Shown here: in pieces, positions 44,524 to 53,430 of the stretch | Layout of the letters: the number at the start of each line of letters is the position of its first letter | Numbering within the stretch: the stretch's first letter is position 1 | Source: Bacteroidota bacterium | GTDB lineage: Bacteria; Bacteroidota; Bacteroidia; Bacteroidales; UBA12077 | Length of the DNA: 64,000 bases | Reading direction: 5' to 3' | NCBI GenBank assembly: GCA_020444275.1 | Contig: JAHLLG010000004.1 | Coordinates: forward strand, 1-64,000 | Program-made: the position numbers and the translations under genes | Notes under the pieces: generated by a model | What the model saw: the letters and a program-made list of their open reading frames with translations, nothing else | Databases searched by the model: none | What the model was told of the DNA's origin: nothing

Positions 44524-45002
44524 TTCTTTAATTTTCTTTTTAGCGAATAGAAAAATAGTATATAGGCTATTAAAGTAAAATTAATGAAATATATGGAAGA
44601 ATAGCTTTGAAAATCATTGGCTCCCAAAAGTTTATCAATTAGTATAAAAAGTAGATGAACAATAATTCCTATGATCAAAGCAAAAAAAGCAGAATTTAAT
44701 CTTAGCTGCATAATCATCTCATCTTCCGACTTCTCTTTTGACAAAACAATAAATAAGAGTCCAACAGTAAGACCTATCTGCCAAAACAATTCTATTATTT
44801 TGTTTTCGCCGTATATGTCCGTGAGGTGAGCTATAATTGAAAAAAGAGCTGTTGCAATACCAATAAATTTTAACCAATATGGAAGTAATTTCAGTTTATT
44901 TTTAATATCTACTTTATCAGTAAAATTAATTTTACTTGTAAAAAGCATTACTATAACAATGATTACTAGGATAGAGACGGTGAAAATAGTAGTTTTTTCC
45001 AT
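44520..45002 (-). CDS. Four-helix membrane protein, DUF2178-like
   Basis: 160 residues with about four hydrophobic helices (4-21, 45-63, 68-84, 100-150). A loop after helix 3 is charged (LSKEKSEDEMIMQLRLNSAFFA), a pattern seen in DUF2178-type partners of small XRE regulators. Function unknown. Overlaps the XRE gene by 4 bp. Confidence 0.65.
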   Translation of the reverse strand: MEKTTIFTVSILVIIVIVMLFTSKINFTDKVDIKNKLKLLPYWLKFIGIATALFSIIAHLTDIYGENKIIELFWQIGLTVGLLFIVLSKEKSEDEMIMQLRLNSAFFALIIGIIVHLLFILIDKLLGANDFQSYSSIYFINFTLIAYILFFYSLKRKLKK

Positions 45003-45090
45003 TTTTAATATCTAAGTTAGTTTTACATTATGACAAACATACTTTACGTGGTTTAAAATTCCAAATTATGGCAGTTAAAACAATTAAATA

Positions 45091-46209
45091 TTAATTTACA
45101 TGATACCCCTGACTCTTCATTTCCATAGTTTGCACTAAATCGTAGGTTTCTGTGTTAAGTGGATAATCCCAGCATCCCATGCGATGAAAGATATTTCCTC
45201 CAAAACCTGTTTTAAATCGGTATAATCCATACATAGGGTGAGAAGGATCCCGGTATGGTGCTATTCCGAACATATCGTATTCTGCACAGTTCTTTTGTTT
45301 GGATCGTTTTATTGCCTCCCACTGTAATAGGTAAGGAGCCATTAAGTTTCGGTTTCTCGAAGATGAAGCGCCATAAAGATACGTTGCTCTTTTACCAGAA
45401 TAAACAACAAATATTGCCGCTAAAGGTTTGTTCTCGTATTCAGCAATAAGTAATTCTACCGTGGCAGGAGATTTAGTGTCTGTTGCATCTGTTTTAAGCA
45501 CCGTTTTAAAATACTCCAAATTGTCAAGAAAAATTCCATTTCTTGTGCACGTTTCTTTATACAAGTCGTACCAAATACTGATATCATCCATTTGTGCTTT
45601 ACGCACCGTAACACCTTTTCGTTCAGATAGTCTTATGTTATAACGGGTTTTGGACTTCATATGCATAAGAATATCTTCTTCGTTTTTGGTAAGATCTATA
45701 AATAAGGTATCTTTCGGTAAAACATTGGTATTGGCTTTTTTTAAATTCCAGTTATGCGTTGAGAAATTCAGCCGAAGTTCCTGGTTTTTCTTTTCTGGTG
45801 GTCCAACCCAATCGCCATTTGTAAAACGAGAATCGTCTTTTGCCCATGGTGATTCCCATAATAAATCATAACGAAGCATTACACAACTTGAATCTAAGTG
45901 AGGCTTTAACGATTCCGATAGCTCTTCGAGAAATTGCCCTTGATATTCCTCGTTAGGTTCAATGGTTGGTCCATAAGGAACGTATCCTATTGAAGTATCT
46001 TTTCCAATCTTCTGAAATAAAATTAAAAAATCATCTCGAATGAAATTCTTACTTGAAGAATTAAAGATATCTTCGGCCTTCAATTTAATATCAAAAGCCT
46101 TGGTTTCAATTCCTTGATTTTCTTTTAATTCAGACCAAAACGCAGTTTGCTGAACAATAGAACTTCTTTCTATTGAATGTGTGCTTTTTCTTTCCAGATT
46201 TATACTCAT
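45091..46209 (-). CDS. FemAB/GNAT-like aminoacyl or peptidoglycan-bridge-type transferase
   Basis: About 372 residues. Two GNAT-like halves with the FemA/B pattern: FLILFQKIGKDTSIGYVPYGPT in the first and RYNIRLSERKGVTVRKAQMDDISIWYDLYKETCTRNG then PLAAIFVVYSGKRATYLYGASS in the second; YDMFGIAPYRDPSHP closes it. In Gram-positives FemAB proteins add amino acids to lipid II from aminoacyl-tRNA; Bacteroidota members have uncertain roles. Start at ATG 46209; the frame to 46242 adds only 11 residues. Confidence 0.82.
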   Translation of the reverse strand: MSINLERKSTHSIERSSIVQQTAFWSELKENQGIETKAFDIKLKAEDIFNSSSKNFIRDDFLILFQKIGKDTSIGYVPYGPTIEPNEEYQGQFLEELSESLKPHLDSSCVMLRYDLLWESPWAKDDSRFTNGDWVGPPEKKNQELRLNFSTHNWNLKKANTNVLPKDTLFIDLTKNEEDILMHMKSKTRYNIRLSERKGVTVRKAQMDDISIWYDLYKETCTRNGIFLDNLEYFKTVLKTDATDTKSPATVELLIAEYENKPLAAIFVVYSGKRATYLYGASSSRNRNLMAPYLLQWEAIKRSKQKNCAEYDMFGIAPYRDPSHPMYGLYRFKTGFGGNIFHRMGCWDYPLNTETYDLVQTMEMKSQGYHVN

Positions 46210-46389
46210 AACTAGCAATATTTTAGAAAGGGTGCAAAACAAACAATTAAACCAAGAATATCCAATTCTGCTAATGTGTTATGGAACAATGATTAAGCAA
46301 TTAATGTCGGAGTGTTGGAATAATAGTATTTAGAGAATCAATAACAAGAGTAAAATACCATAAATTAAATTTACTGTTGATAATTATAT

Positions 46390-46397
46390 TAGCTTTG
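46390..46397 (+). promoter_or_regulatory. Candidate -7 element (TAGCTTTG)
   Basis: An exact TAnnTTTG match, 37 bp before the flavin-binding-type gene. No well-spaced -33 TTG seen. Confidence 0.4.
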
Positions 46398-46433
46398 TTA
46401 AACTAAACGAATTATAATCTGTTTATAAGTCAT

Positions 46434-46880
46434 ATGGTTAAAGTAGATCAAAGAATTGTTGAGTTTATAGATAAGCACCATGTATTAACATTAGCTACCA
46501 CACGAAATAATATACCTTACTGTGCTAATTGTTTTTATGTGTATAGTAAAGAAGACAACATGTTAATATTTACAACCGATCATGAAACTAAACATGCTCA
46601 GGATGCGATCGAGCAGGATATTGTTGCTGGATCAATTGTTTTGGAAACCAACGTGATTGGGAAAATACAGGGGTTACAGTTTCAGGGGAAGATGTCTGAA
46701 CCGAGGGATGACCTGTTAAAAAAAGTAAAATCGAGATACTTAAAAAGATTCCCGGTCGCCATGTTGATGAAAACTCACCTTTGGGTAATTGAGTTGCAGT
46801 TTATGAAGTTTACGGATAATCGACTGGGATTTGGTAAAAAGTTATTTTGGGGTGAAGAACAATCAGAAAGTAATGGATAA
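46434..46880 (+). CDS. Pyridoxamine-5'-phosphate-oxidase-fold protein (YhbP-like)
   Basis: 148 residues with the split-barrel flavin-binding pattern: LTLATTRNNIPYCANCFYVYSKEDNMLIFTTD, then HAQDAIEQDIVAGSIVLE and GLQFQGKMSEP. No residues specific for true PdxH are evident, so a small FMN- or heme-binding protein is more likely. Its last 8 bases overlap the next gene's ATG. Confidence 0.78.
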   Translation: MVKVDQRIVEFIDKHHVLTLATTRNNIPYCANCFYVYSKEDNMLIFTTDHETKHAQDAIEQDIVAGSIVLETNVIGKIQGLQFQGKMSEPRDDLLKKVKSRYLKRFPVAMLMKTHLWVIELQFMKFTDNRLGFGKKLFWGEEQSESNG

Positions 46881-47898
46881 AAAGATTTTAGTTACAGGAA
46901 GTACAGGATTAATAGGATCTCATGTATTATATAATCTGGTAAGCAAAGATTTTAAAGTTCGTGCTTTTTATAGAGACGCAAAAAAGCTAGATAAAGTCAA
47001 AAAAGTTTTATCGTATTATTCCGATGATTACGAAAGGTTATTCGGTAACATAGAGTGGGTACAGGTTGATTTGTTAGATGTAAGCTCATTGGATGATGCT
47101 ATAAAAGGGATATCAAAAGTTTATCATTGTGCAGCGATGGTTGCGATTGGCGGGAAAAATAAAGATGAATTAATTCAAAATAATGTTACAGCAACGGAAA
47201 ATATTGTAAATTTATCTATTCAGCATGGTGTCGACAAATTGTGTCATGTAAGTTCAGTTGCAGCTTTAGGTGGACCTGTTAATGGAGAATTTATAACAGA
47301 AGAGTCTAAATGGACTTCTACAAAAAATCATTCAGCTTATGCTGTAAGTAAGTTTAAATCAGAAATGGAAGTTTGGCGAGGTATACAGGAGGGACTAAAA
47401 GCTGTTATTGTAAATCCTTCGGTAGTTATTGGTCCGGGATTTTGGAATTCAGGAAGCGGATCGTTGTTTACCAGAGCTGCTAAAGAAACGAAATATTATA
47501 CTACCGGTAAAACTGGTTTTGTAGATGTTCGGGATGTAGCTAGAGCTATGGTAGAGCTCATGGAAAGTGATATTTCTGAAGAGCGGTTTATTTTAAACTC
47601 AGAAAATGTAAGTTATAAAGATTTGTTCAGCAAAGTTGCTGCAGCAATGAATGTAAAGCAACCCAAGAAACCAGCAACAAAAAAAATGTTAAAAACAATA
47701 AGCGCATTAGAATACCTAATGAGCGGCCTGGGTCTAAAAAGAAGAGAATTAACAAAAGACGTGGTAAGGGCAAGTTTTTCAGAATCGAACTATTTGAATG
47801 AAAAGATAAAAAAAGCTTTAGGGTTTAAGTTTAGATCAATAAAAGACAGTATTGAGGATACTACAGAAAAATATAAGAAAGATTTAACAATAAGCTAA
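46873..47898 (+). CDS. NAD(P)-dependent epimerase/dehydratase (dihydroflavonol-reductase-like)
   Basis: About 341 residues of the extended SDR family. Rossmann motif VTGSTGLIGSHVLYNL, substrate/catalytic motif YAVSKFKSEMEVW (YxxxK), and VNPSVVIGPG. Closest recognisable group is 3-beta-HSD/dihydroflavonol-4-reductase-like oxidoreductases; substrate unknown. Start at ATG 46873, just before the Rossmann strand; the ATG at 46831 would sit inside the previous gene. Confidence 0.88.
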   Translation: MDKKILVTGSTGLIGSHVLYNLVSKDFKVRAFYRDAKKLDKVKKVLSYYSDDYERLFGNIEWVQVDLLDVSSLDDAIKGISKVYHCAAMVAIGGKNKDELIQNNVTATENIVNLSIQHGVDKLCHVSSVAALGGPVNGEFITEESKWTSTKNHSAYAVSKFKSEMEVWRGIQEGLKAVIVNPSVVIGPGFWNSGSGSLFTRAAKETKYYTTGKTGFVDVRDVARAMVELMESDISEERFILNSENVSYKDLFSKVAAAMNVKQPKKPATKKMLKTISALEYLMSGLGLKRRELTKDVVRASFSESNYLNEKIKKALGFKFRSIKDSIEDTTEKYKKDLTIS

Positions 47899-47946
47899 TT
47901 CAGTAAGTTAAGAATTGGTGTTTATTGCGAAGAAAAATATAAAATT

Positions 47947-50103
47947 ATGAGTAAAGGAAAAATAAAGAAAAGCAAGAAGGGGAAGAAAAAATCCGCTGGG
48001 TTAAATAAAAAGCAACTGATCAACATGATTATGGGTTTGTTTGCGAACAATCCGAATAAAACGTTTAATTATAAACAGATATCAAAGCAGATTAATATAA
48101 CCGATCTGGCCACAAGAAACTTAATTACAACAATACTTTATGAGTTGAGAGATTATGGTTCTTTAGTAGAAACTTCAAGAGGCAAATTTAAGTTGGTTCA
48201 ACAGGGAGGATATGTAACAGGAACAGTTGAATTAACTATGCGAGGAGCAGGTTATATCATTTCCGAAGAAACGGAAGAGGATATTTTTGTTACGCAATCG
48301 AATTTAAACCATGCGTTAAATGGCGATACAGTTAAAGTATATCTGTATGCCAAAAAGCGTGGTAAACAACCGGAAGGCGAAGTTGTAGAGATTTTGCATC
48401 GTGCCAATGAAACTATTGTTGGAGTAATAGAAATATCAAAAACATTTGCATTTGTTGCTGCAAATACGAAGCAAATGCCTTATGACATATTTATTCCTTT
48501 GGGAAAGATTAACGGAGCTAATAATGGAGATAAAGTAATTGTAAAAATAACAGAATGGCCTGAAAAATATCGAAATCCATTTGGTGAAATTATACAAGTT
48601 CTGGGGAAACCAGGTGATAATGAAACAGAGATGCATGCTATTCTTGCAGAGTTTGATCTCCCATATGATTTTGATAAAAAGGTTGAGGAAGCAGCTAACA
48701 AAATACCGGATAAAATTACAGACAAGGATTATAAAGAACGAAGAGACTTTAGGGATATTCCTACCTTTACAATTGATCCAGCCGATGCAAAGGATTTCGA
48801 TGATGCATTATCTATACAAAAATTAGGTAATGGTAACTGGCAGGTTGGTGTTCATATTGCAGATGTTACGCACTATGTAACTCCGGACACTATTGTTGAG
48901 CATGAGGCATACGAGCGAGCAACTTCGGTATATTTGGTAGATAGAGTAGTTCCTATGATTCCCGAAAAGCTTTCTAATGAAATATGTAGTTTGCGACCAG
49001 ATGAGGAAAAACTTTGCTATAGTGCAGTTTTTGAATTGGATAACAATGGAGATGTGCTTGATCAATGGATTGGCAGAACTGTAATTAAATCGGATAAACG
49101 ATTTGATTATGAGCAGGCACAAGCCATAATTGAAGGCGGCGAAGGAGATTTTAAGGAAGAACTGTTGCTTTTAAACGACCTGGCACAAAAGATCCGAGCC
49201 AGAAGATTTAAAAATGGAGCCATTTCATTTGAGCGCGTAGAAGTGAAATTTAATATCGATGAGAAAGGAAAGCCTCTGGGTGTTTTCTTTAAGGAACATA
49301 AAGAATCGAACCAGTTGATTGAAGAGTTTATGCTTTTAGCGAATAAACGGGTTGCTGAATTTATTGGGTTAACAAAGAAAGGTCAACCTAAGAAAACCTT
49401 TGTATATCGTATTCATGAAAAGCCAGATCCTGAGAAGTTAGAAAAGTTCGCAAAATTTATTCATCGTTTTGGATATTCCATAAATACCACCGGACAGAAA
49501 AATATTACTACATCGATAAACAATTTGTTAGATGAGGTACAAGGTAAGAAAGAGCAAAATGTGATTGAAACTTTAGCAGTAAGATCCATGGCAAAAGCGG
49601 TTTATTCTACGAAAAACGTTGGCCACTATGGCTTGTCTTTTCCATATTATACGCATTTTACCTCGCCAATTCGTCGATATCCGGATATGATGGTACATCG
49701 ATTATTAACTGAATATATGGATGGTGCCAAGAGCAAGAATAAGAACAAGTACGAAGAAATGTGTAAACATGCTTCAGATATGGAGAGAAAAGCAGCTGAA
49801 GCGGAGAGAGCTTCAATAAAGTATAAGCAGGTTGAATTTATGAAGGATCATATTGGTGAAGAATTCGATGGCATTATATCTGGTGTTACAGAATGGGGGC
49901 TGTATGTAGAATTAAATGAAAGTAAATGCGAAGGGTTGGTGCACATTAGAGAGTTAGATGATGATTACTACTTTTTCGATGAAGATAATTATTCTATTAT
50001 TGGTAAACGAAATAAAAAGACTTACCAGCTGGGCGATCCGGTAACGATTAGAATTGTGAGAGCCGACCTGGAGAAAAAACAGTTAGATTATACATTAGCG
50101 TAA
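47947..50103 (+). CDS. rnr: Ribonuclease R
   Basis: 718 residues. Lys-rich N-terminus, a winged-helix RNA-binding segment (about 25-85), OB/cold-shock domains (about 85-245), the RNB catalytic domain with the metal-binding aspartates in TIDPADAKDFDDALS, HYGLSFPYYTHFTSPIRRYPD, and a C-terminal S1 domain (about 635-716, GEEFDGIISGVTEWGLYVEL). A 3'-5' exoribonuclease that digests structured RNA and supports quality control. A short hairpin follows the stop. Confidence 0.96.
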   Translation: MSKGKIKKSKKGKKKSAGLNKKQLINMIMGLFANNPNKTFNYKQISKQINITDLATRNLITTILYELRDYGSLVETSRGKFKLVQQGGYVTGTVELTMRGAGYIISEETEEDIFVTQSNLNHALNGDTVKVYLYAKKRGKQPEGEVVEILHRANETIVGVIEISKTFAFVAANTKQMPYDIFIPLGKINGANNGDKVIVKITEWPEKYRNPFGEIIQVLGKPGDNETEMHAILAEFDLPYDFDKKVEEAANKIPDKITDKDYKERRDFRDIPTFTIDPADAKDFDDALSIQKLGNGNWQVGVHIADVTHYVTPDTIVEHEAYERATSVYLVDRVVPMIPEKLSNEICSLRPDEEKLCYSAVFELDNNGDVLDQWIGRTVIKSDKRFDYEQAQAIIEGGEGDFKEELLLLNDLAQKIRARRFKNGAISFERVEVKFNIDEKGKPLGVFFKEHKESNQLIEEFMLLANKRVAEFIGLTKKGQPKKTFVYRIHEKPDPEKLEKFAKFIHRFGYSINTTGQKNITTSINNLLDEVQGKKEQNVIETLAVRSMAKAVYSTKNVGHYGLSFPYYTHFTSPIRRYPDMMVHRLLTEYMDGAKSKNKNKYEEMCKHASDMERKAAEAERASIKYKQVEFMKDHIGEEFDGIISGVTEWGLYVELNESKCEGLVHIRELDDDYYFFDEDNYSIIGKRNKKTYQLGDPVTIRIVRADLEKKQLDYTLA

Positions 50104-50130
50104 CTCGTTTTGTTCGAATATTTTTGTACA

Positions 50131-50154
50131 AAGGTCAATCTTATGGTTGACCTT
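50131..50154 (+). terminator. Possible terminator or stem-loop after rnr
   Basis: 8-bp stem AAGGTCAA / TTGACCTT with an 8-nt loop, 27 bp after the rnr stop. The T-tract is weak. Confidence 0.4.
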
Positions 50155-50236
50155 AACTTATATCGCCGTACATCGCCAGACAGAATTTTAGAAGAATATA
50201 GTCGAAAAAGCTTGCCAAAATTAAAATTGTTCTTTA

Positions 50237-50268
50237 TTTTCGAATATCAAATTTAAAATATTCGAAAA
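50237..50268. promoter_or_regulatory. Inverted-repeat operator before the TetR-RND operon
   Basis: 11-bp arms TTTTCGAATAT (50237-50247) and ATATTCGAAAA (50258-50268) with a 10-bp spacer, abutting the tetR ATG at 50269. A third TTCGAATAT lies at 50113-50121. This is the likely autoregulatory site of the operon. Confidence 0.7.
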
Positions 50269-50874
50269 ATGATCAAAGAACATATTCTTAAAAAACAAAA
50301 AGCAATTAAATATAAGATTGTTGGAATAGCTTCCGATGTATTTAGCAAATTCGGGTTTAAAAAAGCAACTATGGAAGATATTGCTAAAGCGGCAGGAATG
50401 GGTAAAAGTTCTATTTACTATTACTTTAAAAGCAAAGAGGAAATTTTTGAAGCGGTTGTTAAAAAAGAGGCTGCAACATTAAGTGTAGAGTTAGAGAAGA
50501 AGGTGATTAATGTTCATGATGATCCCAAAGAGAAAATTCGCAATTACGTCTTTATTCGAATGAAATATCTTAAAGAGATGGTAAATTTCTATGAGGCTTT
50601 AAAAAATGATTATTTGGCTAACCTGGCATTCACGGAACGTATTCGAAAAAAGTATGATAGAGAAGAACAAGATACCATCAAAAATATTCTTGAGGAGGGC
50701 GTAAATCAAGGTATTTTTAAAGTAAATAATACAAAATTTGCAGCAATGGCATTAGTTACGTTTTTAAAAGGCCTGGAAAAAACAATGATTATTGATGAGG
50801 AGATGGACATGGATGGTTTAGAAAAGAATTTAGATGATATTCTCCATATTTTATTTTACGGAATGATTAAATAA
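50269..50874 (+). CDS. TetR family regulator of the RND operon
   Basis: 201 residues: TetR HTH (about 13-60, SDVFSKFGFKKATMEDIAKAAGMGKSSIYYYFKSKEEIF) and an all-helical effector domain. It precedes a TolC-adaptor-pump operon by 7 bp and has a perfect 11-bp inverted repeat at its ATG, so it probably represses its own transcription and that of the efflux genes, released by a pump substrate. A different operator sequence from the TetR at 15714. Confidence 0.92.
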   Translation: MIKEHILKKQKAIKYKIVGIASDVFSKFGFKKATMEDIAKAAGMGKSSIYYYFKSKEEIFEAVVKKEAATLSVELEKKVINVHDDPKEKIRNYVFIRMKYLKEMVNFYEALKNDYLANLAFTERIRKKYDREEQDTIKNILEEGVNQGIFKVNNTKFAAMALVTFLKGLEKTMIIDEEMDMDGLEKNLDDILHILFYGMIK

Positions 50875-50881
50875 GGTAATT

Positions 50882-52360
50882 ATGTTAAAATCCTTTCTTA
50901 CTATCCTTTTATTGTTTGTTGCTTCTATTTCTTTTGGTCAGGAGGGAACACTGAATTTAGAGGATTGCAGACAAATAGCATTGCTTCATAACAGAAAAAT
51001 AAAAATGGCCGAGGAGGATAAACTCATGATGAGTTCTATTTACAAATCTGCCAAAACACAACACTATCCAAGATTTGGTATAAATGGAGGATATTTAAGA
51101 ACGAACCGAAAATTTAGTTTGTTACAGGACGATCTGTTTATACCAATTATTCCCAGTGAAGCAATAGTTAACGGGCAATTTGATCAGACCGTTTTTTATT
51201 CAGATCCCGATCTTATGCGAGAAACGTTTGAAACCGGAGAGATGTTTGGTCAACCCTATCCACTTACAGATCAGAATGGGGATTATATTTTTCAAAACTA
51301 TGCATATATACCTAAAGAAGAAGCGGAAGTAGGATTTGAGAATATTTTTATAGCAAATTTTGGGATGACTCAACCCATTTATATGGGAGGGAAGATCCGT
51401 CAACTAAATAAGCTTGCTGAGCAAGGAGAGGAGTTATTTAAAAATAAGAAAGAATTAACCAAGGCTGAGGTTATTATTGAAACTGATAAGAAGTATTGGC
51501 AGGTTATATCATTAAAAGAAAAGGTTAAGCTAACAACAATTTATAAACAAATGATTGATAGCTTATTAATAGATCTTAATAATATCTATGATGAAGGGAT
51601 TATCACACGAAACGAGATATTAAAAGCCAGTGTTAAGCGCAATGAAGTGGAATTAAAACTATTAAAAGCAACAAATGGATTACACCTGGCACAAATGGCC
51701 CTGAATCAAACCTTGGGTTTTCCTTTGGATACCACTATTAATTTATCAGATTCTATAACCACTCAAAATAATTTTGGACAGGCTTCGGGCTTGACACAAC
51801 AAGCATTGGAAAACAGACCTGAAATTGAAATGGTTAGTTCAACCATTAAAATTGCACAGTCTGCTGAAAAATTAATGCGATCAAGATATCTGCCTAATAT
51901 TGGTTTAACAGCAAATTACTTCTTTATGAATCCTAATCCTTACAACGGTTTTGATGAAGAGTTTGGTGGGGATTGGAATGTTGGTGTTGTGGTAAATATT
52001 CCTTTATGGCACTGGAACGATAAAAAGCATACCTTAAATGCGGCAAAACATAAAACAAACTCTTTAAAGGAGAAATATAACGAAGCACAGGAGTTGATAA
52101 CGCTGGAAGTGCAGCAAGCACTCTTTAAATGCCAGGAATCGGAAAAAAAAGTTGAACTCACGCGCACTTCTTTAAAACAATCAGAAGAGAATTTGCAAAT
52201 TACTCAAGACAGTTTTAATGAAGGAATGGTAAATACAACTGATTTGTTAGAAGCACAAACCATGTGGCAAGAGGCTTATTCTGAGTTTATTGAAGCTAAA
52301 ACAGAACAAAAACTTTGCGAATCAGAATTATTAAAAGCAACCGGACAATTGAATTATTAA
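50882..52360 (+). CDS. TolC family outer-membrane efflux channel
   Basis: 492 residues. Signal peptide to about SFGQE. TolC-type duplicated coiled coil: a first half with ALLHNRKIKMAEEDKLMM and IANFGMTQPIYMGGKIRQL, a second with FGGDWNVGVVVNIPLWHWNDKKHTLNAAK and SFNEGMVNTTDLLEAQ. An extended loop (about 80-150) lies between the first strands. Outer-membrane exit duct for the RND system encoded next. Confidence 0.9.
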   Translation: MLKSFLTILLLFVASISFGQEGTLNLEDCRQIALLHNRKIKMAEEDKLMMSSIYKSAKTQHYPRFGINGGYLRTNRKFSLLQDDLFIPIIPSEAIVNGQFDQTVFYSDPDLMRETFETGEMFGQPYPLTDQNGDYIFQNYAYIPKEEAEVGFENIFIANFGMTQPIYMGGKIRQLNKLAEQGEELFKNKKELTKAEVIIETDKKYWQVISLKEKVKLTTIYKQMIDSLLIDLNNIYDEGIITRNEILKASVKRNEVELKLLKATNGLHLAQMALNQTLGFPLDTTINLSDSITTQNNFGQASGLTQQALENRPEIEMVSSTIKIAQSAEKLMRSRYLPNIGLTANYFFMNPNPYNGFDEEFGGDWNVGVVVNIPLWHWNDKKHTLNAAKHKTNSLKEKYNEAQELITLEVQQALFKCQESEKKVELTRTSLKQSEENLQITQDSFNEGMVNTTDLLEAQTMWQEAYSEFIEAKTEQKLCESELLKATGQLNY

Positions 52361-52372
52361 AGAAATAAAGCA

Positions 52373-53410
52373 ATGAAGAAATATTTTATCTTTTTGTTGA
52401 CAACCATATTACTTAATGTTAGTTGTGTAAAACAAGAACAGAGTGGTAAAGAAGTTACAAACAAGATCCCCGTATCGGTATCTAAATCTATCGAAAAAAA
52501 GTATACACCAGTATTAACTTTTTCAGGGACAGCTTATGCTAATAGGGAGGCTAACCTTGGAACTGCAATTCCGGGACGAGTGGAAAAAATCTATTTTGAT
52601 GAAGGACAGAAAGTAAATAAAGGAAATAAAATTGTTGAACTCTCATCAGAACTGTATGTGCAAGCATTGATTGAAAGAAATACCTTGAAAAAGGATTTTG
52701 ACAGAGTAAGCAGATTAAAAGAAAAAGGAAGCTTGAGTCAGCAGGATTACGATCATGTAAAAGCAAAATATGACGCTTCTGTAGCAAAAACTGAAATGAT
52801 GAAAAAAAACTCCGAAATTAGGGCTCCATTTTCAGGTGTTATAGTAGATCATATAGTAAATGAGGGTGAAAACTTTCTTTTTGCACCAAGTCTTAAACCA
52901 GGATATTCCATGACCTCAGGAATAGTTAAACTCATGCAACTTGAAATTCTGAATGTCGAAATTGATATTAATGAAAAAGATATTTCCAAAATTCATGCGG
53001 GTCAGGATGCGAAAATTGTTTTTGATGCCTATCCTGATAAAATTTATCATGGCAAGGTACAAATGATTGATCCGGTGTTATCCACTTTATCCAGAACAGC
53101 CAAAGCAAAAATTCAAATCAAAAATAAGGATTTAACAATAAAACCAGGAATGTATGCTAATGTAAGCATTAAGTTACCAGAAAACCAAGCAGTTTTTGTT
53201 CCTAACGAATCAATTTATCGTCAGCCAGGCACAGGTAACGATTTTGTTTTTGTCATTAAAAATAATGTGGCTTATAAAACGAAAATAGAGCGATTATATA
53301 CGGTTGAAGATGTGGTTGCGGTTAAAGGATTGGAGGCTAACAAGACCATAGTGGTTGCCGGAAAAGGCAAGTTGAGTGATGAAATGGAAGTTGAAATCAA
53401 AGAAAAGTAA
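52373..53410 (+). CDS. RND efflux periplasmic adaptor (AcrA-like)
   Basis: 345 residues with a lipoprotein signal (LNVSC, Cys about 18). Membrane-fusion-protein layout: first lipoyl half (GRVEKIYFDEGQKVNKGNKIVEL), short helical hairpin (RLKEKGSLSQQDYDHVKAKYD), second lipoyl half (IRAPFSGVIVDHIVNEGENF), beta-barrel (LTIKPGMYANVSIKL), C-terminal domain. It joins the TolC-like channel and the pump. Confidence 0.9.
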   Translation: MKKYFIFLLTTILLNVSCVKQEQSGKEVTNKIPVSVSKSIEKKYTPVLTFSGTAYANREANLGTAIPGRVEKIYFDEGQKVNKGNKIVELSSELYVQALIERNTLKKDFDRVSRLKEKGSLSQQDYDHVKAKYDASVAKTEMMKKNSEIRAPFSGVIVDHIVNEGENFLFAPSLKPGYSMTSGIVKLMQLEILNVEIDINEKDISKIHAGQDAKIVFDAYPDKIYHGKVQMIDPVLSTLSRTAKAKIQIKNKDLTIKPGMYANVSIKLPENQAVFVPNESIYRQPGTGNDFVFVIKNNVAYKTKIERLYTVEDVVAVKGLEANKTIVVAGKGKLSDEMEVEIKEK

Positions 53411-53430
53411 AATCTGAAAGAAGTTAAATC

